Shown here piece by piece: positions 55,550-64,000 of a DNA stretch of 64,000 nt (its first letter is position 1; each line of letters starts with the position of its first letter). The notes beneath the pieces are model-generated. The model searched no databases. It saw only the letters and a list, made by a program, of their open reading frames with translations, and was not told where the DNA came from. The position numbers and the translations under genes are program-made. The DNA comes from Alteromonas sp. a30 (GTDB lineage: Bacteria > Pseudomonadota > Gammaproteobacteria > Enterobacterales > Alteromonadaceae): assembly GCF_026788005.1 (NCBI RefSeq), contig NZ_JABEPE010000006.1, positions 154,699 to 218,698 on the forward strand, written 5' to 3'.

Positions 55550-56490
55550 TATGAAAGCTGCGTATTCGGGGTTAACCAATTTTTCTTGGCATTTAGAATA
55601 TCACTGACAGCCAATGCTTTTTTGCCGGGAAGCTGAATTTTTGTTAGACGTAAAGCTTGTTGCCCTGTCTGTACTAAAATTCCGTTTTTGGATACTTCTA
55701 ATACCGTGCCAGGAGAATCGCCTGATAAAGAAGCAACAACTTCACATTCATGAATTTTAATATTTTGTTCTTCATATACGAAGAAGCTCATTGGCCATGG
55801 GTTAAACGCTCTCGCACTGCGTTCAAGTTGGGTTGCGGTAAGTGACCAGTCAACTTGTGCTTCTTCCTTGGAGAGCTTTTTCGCATAGGTAGCTAGCTCG
55901 TTATTTTGTGGCTCAGGAGTTAGTTTGTTTAAGTTATTTAGTGTTTCAACTAAAGCTTGAGGGCCTATTTCCGCAAGTTTGTGATAAAGGCTGGCGCTGG
56001 TGTCTGTGGCTTCGATAGGAATCGATTTTTTGAGTAGCATGTCACCGGTATCTAGACCTTCATCCATTTGCATAATGGTGACGCCAGTTTCATCGTCACC
56101 CGCCCAAATAGAACGTTGAATCGGCGCAGCTCCACGCCATTTTGGGAGTAAAGACCCATGCACATTTAAACAACCGAGTTTAGGTGTTTCTAAGACGGCT
56201 TTAGGAAGAATCAGGCCATAGGCAACCACCACCATAATGTCAGCATCTAACGCTGCTAACTCGGATTGTGCGGAATCATTTTTTAATGATGTTGGTTGAT
56301 AAACAGGGATGTCATTCTCTAAGGCAAGTTGTTTAACTTCGCTGGCCTTAAGCTTTTTGCCTCTGCCTGCTGGACGATCTGGCTGGCTATAAACAGCAAT
56401 AACATTATGCTCTGAATCCAATAAGGCCTGTAAATGCATTGCGGCGAACTCAGGTGTTCCTGCAAAGATAATATTGAGTGGTGATTGCAC
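55549..56490 (-). CDS. fmt: Methionyl-tRNA formyltransferase
   Basis: Formylates initiator Met-tRNA, 313 residues. [17 protein letters not shown] and the catalytic [22 protein letters not shown] with DTGDML are conserved, followed by the C-terminal OB-like domain. It lies 32 bases after def, its functional partner. Confidence 0.98.
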   Translation of the reverse strand: MQSPLNIIFAGTPEFAAMHLQALLDSEHNVIAVYSQPDRPAGRGKKLKASEVKQLALENDIPVYQPTSLKNDSAQSELAALDADIMVVVAYGLILPKAVLETPKLGCLNVHGSLLPKWRGAAPIQRSIWAGDDETGVTIMQMDEGLDTGDMLLKKSIPIEATDTSASLYHKLAEIGPQALVETLNNLNKLTPEPQNNELATYAKKLSKEEAQVDWSLTATQLERSARAFNPWPMSFFVYEEQNIKIHECEVVASLSGDSPGTVLEVSKNGILVQTGQQALRLTKIQLPGKKALAVSDILNAKKNWLTPNTQLS

Positions 56491-56522
56491 CTAATTTCCT
56501 CTACTAACGATTTGGCGTAAAA

Positions 56523-57026
56523 TTAGCTCCGAAGCTTAGCTTCTTTTTCTAATTTCTTTTTTATTCTTTGGCGCTTAAGTGGTGAAAGGTAGTCGACGAA
56601 TAGCTTGCCTTCTAGGTGATCTAGTTCGTGTTGAACGCATTTAGCTAACAGGCCTTCGGCTTCAAATTCATATTCTTCACCTTCTTTATTTAAGGCTTTT
56701 ACTTTAATTTTGGCGGCGCGTTCAACTTTTGCGTAGTTACCGGGAACTGATAAACACCCTTCCTCGCTGATGACAGAGCCTTCCTTATAAGTAATTTCAG
56801 GATTGATCATTACGTAGGGTTGGTTTTGATCTTCTGAAACATCCATCACAACGATTCGTTCGTGAATATCTACTTGTGTTGCTGCCAAACCAACGCCACT
56901 TTCTTCTTTCATTGTTTCAAACATATCGTCAACAATCTGCTTGATACGAGCATCTACTGATTCAACAGGTTTTGCTACTGTGCGTAGTCGCTCGTCGGGA
57001 AATGTAAGTACATTTAATAACGCCAT
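56523..57026 (-). CDS. def: Peptide deformylase
   Basis: Removes the formyl group from nascent proteins, 167 residues. The three motifs are intact: [17 protein letters not shown] (metal Cys) and [12 protein letters not shown] (metal His pair and catalytic Glu). It is the first gene of def-fmt-rsmB-trkA and divergent from the LysM gene. Confidence 0.99.
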   Translation of the reverse strand: MALLNVLTFPDERLRTVAKPVESVDARIKQIVDDMFETMKEESGVGLAATQVDIHERIVVMDVSEDQNQPYVMINPEITYKEGSVISEEGCLSVPGNYAKVERAAKIKVKALNKEGEEYEFEAEGLLAKCVQHELDHLEGKLFVDYLSPLKRQRIKKKLEKEAKLRS

Positions 57027-57244
57027 AATAGATGTAACCGCCTAGTTTTCGCTAAAAGTATGGAAACACGAACGTATGTCGTAAAGCCATCTCATTGATT
57101 AAATAAGGGTTCCCAATACTAAATTAAAGGCCTTTGAAGTATCAAAGAGCATACTTGAGATAATACAGAAGTATTCAAACCTTTTTATTTGGCGCTATTC
57201 TAACTGATAAGCAAGAAATTGGCAGCGTTTTAAGGGGAGCTTAC

Positions 57245-58318
57245 TTGAGCAAAGTAATCACAGGTGTGTGGTTTATTATGTTGTTGCTACATTCATCAAT
57301 TGTATTGGCTATAGACGTCAAAACTTCAGCACCACAGCGCTATACGGTTGAAAAGGGCGATACGCTTTGGGATATAGCTGGTATTTATTTGGATAAGCCT
57401 TGGCAATGGCCCGATCTTTGGCGCAACAATGTTCATATTCAAAATCCGCACTTGATTTATCCCGGTGATGTTATTTCTTTGCGTTATAACGAAAGAGGAG
57501 AACCCGAGCTGGTGCTAGATGTATCAGGTCGAGATAAGCCCGTTATTCATTTGCAACCGAGCGTTAAAAAAGACAAAAAGCAAGGACAATCAATCCCGCT
57601 ATTGTCGTGGTCGTTAGTTCAATCTTATATAGAAAATGACCTGATTATGCCTCTTGATGAATATGAAAAGCTGCCTTATGTACTTGGAAATCAAGATGGT
57701 GCTGTTCGCTTTGCTTCTGGCGATCTTATTTTGGGGAGGTATGAACCTCATTATGAAGTAAATTTGTACCGCATTGTTCGCATGGAGGGCGTAATCGTAG
57801 ATGATGACGATGAAAGCCTAGGGGTGAAGGTGAGACATGTTGCTGATGCAGAACTGCTAAATGTAGGTTTAGACCGTGAAATGTTGGTTAATGTTGTCGA
57901 TGCTAATTTTGAAGTTAAGCGAGGTGATAAATTATTGCCAATAACTGAAATGATTCCTGATGAAGTTGTTTCTTTTACTTCTGCAACAGAACAAGTTGGG
58001 AAAATAGTATCTAGTCTTCACCCTCATACTCTCCTTGGTAAATATGACGTTGTTGTTTTAGATTTAGGAGAAAGTGAAGTGAAGCGAGGTATGGTGATGG
58101 GTATTTATATGCAAGGCCCTGACATCATCGCCGAGTCGCCACCATCGTACAAAAACGATAGAGGGCTACAGCCTCCTATCTGGGGCAATATAGTTTCACA
58201 GCCTGCGTTGAAAGTGGGTGAATTGATAGTTTTTAAAACCTTTGAGAAAACAAGTTTTGCTTTGATCGCCTCGGCCACTCGTATAGTACGTAATGGAGCT
58301 ATCGTCGCGAAACCATAA
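57245..58318 (+). CDS. Exported LysM-domain protein
   Basis: A 357-residue protein starting at TTG with AAGGGGAG six bases upstream. A signal peptide (residues about 1-24) precedes a single LysM domain (about 35-80: YTVEKGDTLWDIAGIYLDKPWQWPDLW, then IYPGDVISL), so it should bind peptidoglycan. The rest has no catalytic motif I recognise. A LysM gene at this spot, between def and dprA, is conserved among gammaproteobacteria. Confidence 0.9.
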   Translation: MSKVITGVWFIMLLLHSSIVLAIDVKTSAPQRYTVEKGDTLWDIAGIYLDKPWQWPDLWRNNVHIQNPHLIYPGDVISLRYNERGEPELVLDVSGRDKPVIHLQPSVKKDKKQGQSIPLLSWSLVQSYIENDLIMPLDEYEKLPYVLGNQDGAVRFASGDLILGRYEPHYEVNLYRIVRMEGVIVDDDDESLGVKVRHVADAELLNVGLDREMLVNVVDANFEVKRGDKLLPITEMIPDEVVSFTSATEQVGKIVSSLHPHTLLGKYDVVVLDLGESEVKRGMVMGIYMQGPDIIAESPPSYKNDRGLQPPIWGNIVSQPALKVGELIVFKTFEKTSFALIASATRIVRNGAIVAKP

Positions 58319-58359
58319 AACAAGCATCCGCTGTTAATCTATGTCATAAGGAGATGGCT

Positions 58360-59517
58360 TTGAGTATCATTCCCGAGAATTCAGGACGTTTTTTCCCTTT
58401 CCATCCTTCTGAAGAAAAGAGCTGGCTTCCATATTGGATAGCTCTTTCTTTGGTGCCTCGCTTTAGCAAAATGCGTTTAAAGTGCTTGGCTGAGTTTTGT
58501 GAGTTCGATTTTGAGCATATTTTCAGGCTAGGTGATGATACGTTACAGGGCTTAGGTTTGGATGAGGAGCAAATCCAAGCAATTAAGCAGTTCCCGAACC
58601 AAGATATTGAACGGGTGCAAAATTGGTTGAGCCAAGATTCAGGACATTTTGCCCTAACTTATCACCACCCTAAATACCCTCACTCTCTCCGTGAAATATC
58701 GTCTCCGCCTCTAGTCATTTATGGTGTCGGAAATGTAGAACGTTTACATCAGCCTCAGTTAGCCGTTGTTGGCAGTCGCAATCCGACGGAAGCTGGAAAG
58801 CGTTTGGCATTTGATTTTGCAAAAGCTCTAACGGAATTAGGCTGTGGAGTTACCAGTGGCTTAGCGTTGGGAATTGATAGTTTTGCACACAAAGGCGCAC
58901 TAGCGAATGACGCAAATACTATTGCTGTCTTGGGGTCAGGTATTGACGTGTGTTATCCGAAAAGAAATAACGCTCTCTTTGCTAATATCGTCAATCAAGG
59001 TGGCTGCATTGTTTCCGAGTTTTTGCCGGGAACTCGTCCACTTTCACATCATTTTCCTAGGCGAAATAGGATGGTAAGTGGTTTGTCACTCGGCACTCTA
59101 GTCGTTGAAGCTGCAATAAAAAGTGGCTCTTTAATTACTGCTTACTACGCACTTCAGCAAAATCGAGAAGTGTTTGCTATTCCCGGTAGCGTCAATAATC
59201 CATTGACACAAGGGGGGCATCATTTGATTAAACAAGGTGCTAAATTGGTAGAAAGTGTAGGAGACATACTTGAGGAATTTTCATTCTTCACCAATAAACA
59301 AGGGAGCAAACCTAGTAAAAATATACAAAAAAGTGAAGATCAAAGCTTGGCTTTAGACCCATTGTTAGATAGTGTTGACTATGAGGCCACGTCAGTCGAT
59401 TTGGTAGCAAGGCGTAGCGGGCTCCCAATTTCAGTGGTGTTAACTCGATTATTAGAGTATGAGCTGCGCGGTTTGGTATCCTCTGTACCTGGAGGTTACG
59501 TCAAATTAGGGGACTAA
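58360..59517 (+). CDS. dprA: DNA-processing protein DprA (Smf)
   Basis: Loads RecA on incoming single-stranded DNA in natural transformation. The Rossmann core has [41 protein letters not shown] and [27 protein letters not shown]; a winged-helix-like C-terminus follows. The start is ambiguous: AAGGAG directly abuts an ATG at 58354 but lies six bases before the TTG at 58360, which is preferred. The protein is 385 residues. Confidence 0.95.
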   Translation: MSIIPENSGRFFPFHPSEEKSWLPYWIALSLVPRFSKMRLKCLAEFCEFDFEHIFRLGDDTLQGLGLDEEQIQAIKQFPNQDIERVQNWLSQDSGHFALTYHHPKYPHSLREISSPPLVIYGVGNVERLHQPQLAVVGSRNPTEAGKRLAFDFAKALTELGCGVTSGLALGIDSFAHKGALANDANTIAVLGSGIDVCYPKRNNALFANIVNQGGCIVSEFLPGTRPLSHHFPRRNRMVSGLSLGTLVVEAAIKSGSLITAYYALQQNREVFAIPGSVNNPLTQGGHHLIKQGAKLVESVGDILEEFSFFTNKQGSKPSKNIQKSEDQSLALDPLLDSVDYEATSVDLVARRSGLPISVVLTRLLEYELRGLVSSVPGGYVKLGD

Positions 59518-59521
59518 AAAT

Positions 59522-59998
59522 ATGTTTGACATCCTCATGTATCTCTTTGAGAACTTTATTCATAACGAGACTGAGTTCCGCGTTGATCAAGATGAGCTTA
59601 CCGATGAACTAATTCGAGCCGGTTTTCATCATGATGAAATTTTCAAGGCCTTAGAGTGGCTTGAAAAATTAGCAGAGCTTCAAGAAACTGACATCAACCC
59701 CTATTTAACTAAAGGCCCAGCGGCCCTTGTCACGCGCATTTATACTGCGGAAGAAGAAGCTCGATTAGACGTAGAGTGTCGCGGTTTCCTGATGTTTTTG
59801 GAGCAAGTTAATGTACTTGATTCCACAACAAGGGAAATGGTGATAGATCGAGTTATGGAAATTGATTCAAGTGAGTTTTGCTTAGAAGATCTTAAGTGGG
59901 TCGTTCTTATGGTGTTATTCAATGTACCTGGGAAAGAAAACGCCTACGCTCAGATGGAAGACTTGCTATTTGAAATGCCAGAAGGGCCATTGCATTAA
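59522..59998 (+). CDS. smg: Smg family protein (DUF494)
   Basis: A 158-residue acidic protein of the Smg family, starting [16 protein letters not shown]. Its biochemical role is unknown; the gene lies beside dprA in many gammaproteobacteria, as here (four-base gap). Confidence 0.93.
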   Translation: MFDILMYLFENFIHNETEFRVDQDELTDELIRAGFHHDEIFKALEWLEKLAELQETDINPYLTKGPAALVTRIYTAEEEARLDVECRGFLMFLEQVNVLDSTTREMVIDRVMEIDSSEFCLEDLKWVVLMVLFNVPGKENAYAQMEDLLFEMPEGPLH

Positions 59999-60070
59999 AG
60001 ACGAATGGAACGTTACATTGGTCAATAGCGTAAGGTCCTTGATGGCATTGTTATTGATTAGGTAATACCG

Positions 60071-60637
60071 TTGTCAAAAATTGATCACTCCTTATTTACT
60101 GGAACAAAAACGGCGCTGAAAGAAGCCTTTGGTCACTGTCCTGAATGTGGCGGAGAACTAGGGATTAAAAGAGGCAAAAACGGCGCCTTCATCGGTTGTT
60201 TAAATTATCCCCAATGCGATTATAAAAAGACGCTTAGCCATCTGCCAAGCCCAGAGGTCATCAAAGAAATTGAAGGCTCTGAGTGTCCTGAGTGCGGGGG
60301 AATATTAGTAATTAAAAAGGGGAGATATGGCTTATTCATTGGCTGTACTCATTTCCCCGAATGCCATCACCACGAACCAATTAACAAATCTGACGATACC
60401 CAAATAATGTGCCCTGTTTGCAAAGAAGGGCATTTAGTCGCAAGAACAAATAAGTTTGGTAAAAGCTTTTTTGCTTGTAATGGTTATCCCAAATGTAAGT
60501 ATATTTTGAATTCCCCCCCTGTGAAGCGCACTTGCCCAAAATGTGATTGGCCTATTATGGTTGAAAAGAATACTTCACAAGGGCGTATATTAGAATGCCC
60601 TCAGAAGCAGTGCCATCATAAAGAAAGAGTTGAATAA
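60071..60637 (+). CDS. Topoisomerase I-type zinc-ribbon protein (YrdD-like)
   Basis: A 188-residue protein made of four zinc-ribbon repeats like the C-terminus of TopA: CPECGG, CPECGG, CPVCKE and CPKCDW, most followed by a GxFIGC-type strand and a second Cys pair. It starts at TTG with a weak site. It lacks a topoisomerase catalytic domain and probably binds DNA or RNA. E. coli yrdD has the same neighbourhood. Confidence 0.9.
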   Translation: MSKIDHSLFTGTKTALKEAFGHCPECGGELGIKRGKNGAFIGCLNYPQCDYKKTLSHLPSPEVIKEIEGSECPECGGILVIKKGRYGLFIGCTHFPECHHHEPINKSDDTQIMCPVCKEGHLVARTNKFGKSFFACNGYPKCKYILNSPPVKRTCPKCDWPIMVEKNTSQGRILECPQKQCHHKERVE

Positions 60638-60690
60638 GATAACTTGTCTCAACCCCGTTTTAATCCGATTTCTTAAATGTTGTTTAGTGT

Positions 60691-62180
<1,490 letters not shown>

Positions 62181-63002
62181 ATGGATCGCTATGTCGTTTT
62201 CGGAAACCCAATTAAGCACAGTCGTTCTCCTTTTATCCATAATATGTTTGCACAACAAACTCAGCAAGACATGGTATATGAGAAGTGTTTGGTCGAAGGG
62301 GACTTCCTTGATGTGGTGAAATCATTCTTTGGTGAAGGAGGGAAGGGGGCCAATGTTACTCTACCATTTAAAGAACAAGCCTTTTCCGTTGCGAACGAAT
62401 TAACTGAACGAGCGAGGTTGGCTGGTGCGGTTAATACGTTATTTCTAAAAAATGAAAGTTTAATCGGTGACAATACTGATGGTGTTGGGTTGGTTTATGA
62501 CTTAATTCGCCAGTTTGGCCCACTAGAGAAGTGGCGTGTTTTGATGCTTGGTGCTGGTGGTGCTGCAAGGGGATGCATAGCGCCTCTATTTTCAGCCGGT
62601 ATTTCGCATCTGCACATAGCTAATAGAACAGAAGAAAAAGCAAAATCGCTTATAAGCTCTTTTTCAGCAAATGCGAGTTGTCAAAATATAAGTGCCTCTG
62701 GCTTTGGTAACATTCCCAATCAAGATTATCAAATCATCATTAATAGTACCTCTGCCAGTGTGTCAGGTGATGTGCCAACTATCGATGATTCACTGTTTGA
62801 TAAATTGATTTTTGCCTATGACATGTTCTACAGCGCTGAATCTACTGCCTTTATAGAAAAAGTAACTAAAGAAAATCCATCGGTTAAGGTAAGTGATGGA
62901 ATGGGAATGTTAGTCGGACAGGCTGCCGAAAGTTTCTATTTATGGAGAGGTGTACGGCCAGAGATAGAACCTGTTATCGAAGCTTTGAAGAAGAAGGGCT
63001 GA
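62181..63002 (+). CDS. aroE: Shikimate dehydrogenase (NADP+)
   Basis: Reduces 3-dehydroshikimate to shikimate, 273 residues. The substrate site [17 protein letters not shown], the catalytic Lys in NVTLPFKE and the NADP motif [13 protein letters not shown] are present. It is fused in transcription to hemF with no intergenic space. Confidence 0.97.
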   Translation: MDRYVVFGNPIKHSRSPFIHNMFAQQTQQDMVYEKCLVEGDFLDVVKSFFGEGGKGANVTLPFKEQAFSVANELTERARLAGAVNTLFLKNESLIGDNTDGVGLVYDLIRQFGPLEKWRVLMLGAGGAARGCIAPLFSAGISHLHIANRTEEKAKSLISSFSANASCQNISASGFGNIPNQDYQIIINSTSASVSGDVPTIDDSLFDKLIFAYDMFYSAESTAFIEKVTKENPSVKVSDGMGMLVGQAAESFYLWRGVRPEIEPVIEALKKKG

Positions 63003-63047
63003 TACAAAATATGTGAAGCAGCCCACATGCTCTATATTAATTTAACG

Positions 63048-63572
63048 CTACAGGTAGTCATTTTTTAGCGCGACATAATTCAAAGATGATTGTGCTAGAA
63101 ACAAAATCTCTTCTTCCGTTAATTTCCGTTTTTTCTGACATGGATTGCCAACATACAAGTGTCCAGCTTCTAATGCTTTATTTGGCGGAACTAAGGCACC
63201 GGCCCCGATTATGACGTCATCGCCTACTTCAACACCATCCATGATAATGGCACCCATACCAACTAAAATGCGATTGCCCAATGTACATCCATGCAACATG
63301 CATTGATGACCAATAGTAACATCATCGCCTATAGTTAATGGATACCCATTCGGACGTTTTGTACTTTTTCGGGTGACATGTAAGACCGTTGCGTCTTGTA
63401 CATTGGTCCTATCGCCAATTGTGATTTTATTAACGTCACCTCTTGCAGCAACGAATGGCCAGAAGCTGACATCATCCCCACATGTTATGTCCCCAACTAA
63501 AACGCTGGTTTCATCTATATAGCATGCTTTGCCAAATTTAGGCTCAATGCCTTTATATTTACGAATCGTCAT
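63048..63572 (-). CDS. yrdA: Gamma-carbonic-anhydrase-like hexapeptide protein (YrdA)
   Basis: A 174-residue left-handed beta-helix trimer-forming protein. The hexapeptide repeats run from about 10 to 140, and candidate zinc histidines occur in VLHVT, IGHQCML and LHGC. YrdA-type proteins keep the gamma-CA metal site but usually show little measured activity. It converges on aroE and is back to back with the rRNA operon promoter region. Confidence 0.9.
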   Translation of the reverse strand: MTIRKYKGIEPKFGKACYIDETSVLVGDITCGDDVSFWPFVAARGDVNKITIGDRTNVQDATVLHVTRKSTKRPNGYPLTIGDDVTIGHQCMLHGCTLGNRILVGMGAIIMDGVEVGDDVIIGAGALVPPNKALEAGHLYVGNPCQKKRKLTEEEILFLAQSSLNYVALKNDYL

Positions 63573-63717
63573 TTATTTCTCAAGCTTTGGTAAAAGGGTC
63601 TATGATTAAATCCCTAGGAGATAGAGACATTGTAATAGATAAAACGCTTCAAAAAACTACGTATTGTATGTTTCCTCGTCGAATAAACAAATATTACGGA
63701 TTTTTTCTAAATAAGTG

Positions 63718-63745
63718 TTGACCTCAAAATTCATGTCTGTATTAT
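63718..63745 (+). promoter_or_regulatory. Upstream rRNA operon promoter (P1-like)
   Basis: TTGACC (63718-63723) and TATTAT (63740-63745) with a 16-base spacer, about 150 bases upstream of a second promoter. GAGACAC/GTGTCTC (63759-63765 with 63814-63820) can form a leader stem. Confidence 0.6.
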
Positions 63746-63840
63746 TCGCGGCCTCGCTGAGACACACAGCAGACAAGGCAGGAAGTATCCTCCTTATCTA
63801 AAGTGAAAAAGGAGTGTCTCAAAACGATTCAAGGAAAAGC

Positions 63841-63894
63841 GTTTTTAAAAAGATTTAAAAAAGCGCTTGACAGAAACGCGGGATGGCGTAGAAT
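63841..63894 (+). promoter_or_regulatory. Main rRNA operon promoter with UP-like element
   Basis: TTGACA (63867-63872) and TAGAAT (63889-63894), 16-base spacer, GC-rich discriminator, and an A/T tract at 63841-63862 as UP element. These are typical of growth-rate and stringent controlled rrn promoters. Confidence 0.85.
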
Positions 63895-63902
63895 GCGCCT
63901 CC

Positions 63903-64000
63903 GCTTCGGGCATAACCAAAAGCCGAAGCAAACGTTCTTTAACAATTTGCAATAGACAATTTGTGTGGGCACTCACTAAAAAAGAGTGCTAACCAAGAAA
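63903..64000 (+). promoter_or_regulatory. rRNA leader with boxB-like hairpin and boxA
   Basis: GCTTCGG (63903-63909) pairs with CCGAAGC (63923-63929), followed by GTTCTTTAACA (63934-63944), matching the boxA antitermination element. A GCACTC/GAGTGC hairpin (63969-63989) follows. The 16S gene must begin just past the window. Confidence 0.85.

Overview
The window is a stretch of gammaproteobacterial chromosome around the replication origin. It has low to moderate GC, dense housekeeping genes and no mobile element, CRISPR array or tRNA that I can see. Gene order (atp operon, parAB, rsmG-mnmG, mnmE-yidC-yidD-rnpA-rpmH, dnaA-dnaN-recF-gyrB, polA/engB/cytochrome c4, def-fmt-rsmB-trkA, dprA-smg-tsaC-hemF-aroE) matches Pseudomonas-like and Vibrio-like relatives. 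A PHB depolymerase and a secreted adenosine deaminase would fit a marine or polymer-degrading heterotroph. The genus cannot be fixed from this sequence.

Layout: 0.1-8.6 kb holds accessory genes: beta-carbonic anhydrase, a VOC protein, an M20 peptidase, a modular PHB depolymerase, a lipoprotein adenosine deaminase and an atypical cytochrome P450. 8.7-15.9 kb is the complete ATP synthase operon (atpIBEFHAGDC, leftward). 16-20.2 kb is parB-parA-rsmG-mnmG. 20.3-20.9 kb is a striking GATC-dense block with DnaA boxes, the best oriC candidate. 21-23.4 kb holds a YHS-domain protein and a mioC-dnaT-like-dnaC-like operon. 23.5-28.6 kb is a five-gene operon of unknown function (HPP membrane protein, tautomerase, cupin, CoA-transferase, FAD enzyme) divergent from a TetR regulator with a clear palindromic operator. 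29.2-33.5 kb is mnmE, yajQ, yidC, yidD, rnpA and rpmH, leftward. 34.1-40.2 kb is dnaA-dnaN-recF-gyrB, rightward, with two parS sites inside recF. 40.4-45.4 kb holds a lipoprotein, glyS, glyQ, tag and a glycosyltransferase. 45.9-50.5 kb holds cytochrome c4, engB, a Spot 42 small RNA gene and polA. 50.5-51.3 kb is a long non-coding gap with three DnaA boxes. 51.3-57 kb is trkH, trkA, rsmB, fmt and def. 57.2-63.6 kb is a LysM protein, dprA, smg, a zinc-ribbon protein, tsaC, hemF, aroE and a gamma-carbonic-anhydrase-like protein. The last 300 bases are the promoter and leader of an rRNA operon whose 16S gene starts beyond the window.

How it fits together: ParA/ParB, parS, DnaA, DnaN, GyrB, a possible helicase-loader pair and the origin form one replication and segregation neighbourhood. 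Two signals disagree about where replication starts. Gene strand polarity switches between rpmH and dnaA (about 33.5-34.1 kb), but the dense Dam-site/DnaA-box block lies beside mnmG, as in Escherichia and Vibrio. The most interesting items for follow-up are the origin architecture, the extra DnaA-box cluster upstream of polA, the shortened Spot 42 homologue, the TetR-controlled metabolic operon and the P450 with an insertion before its haem loop.
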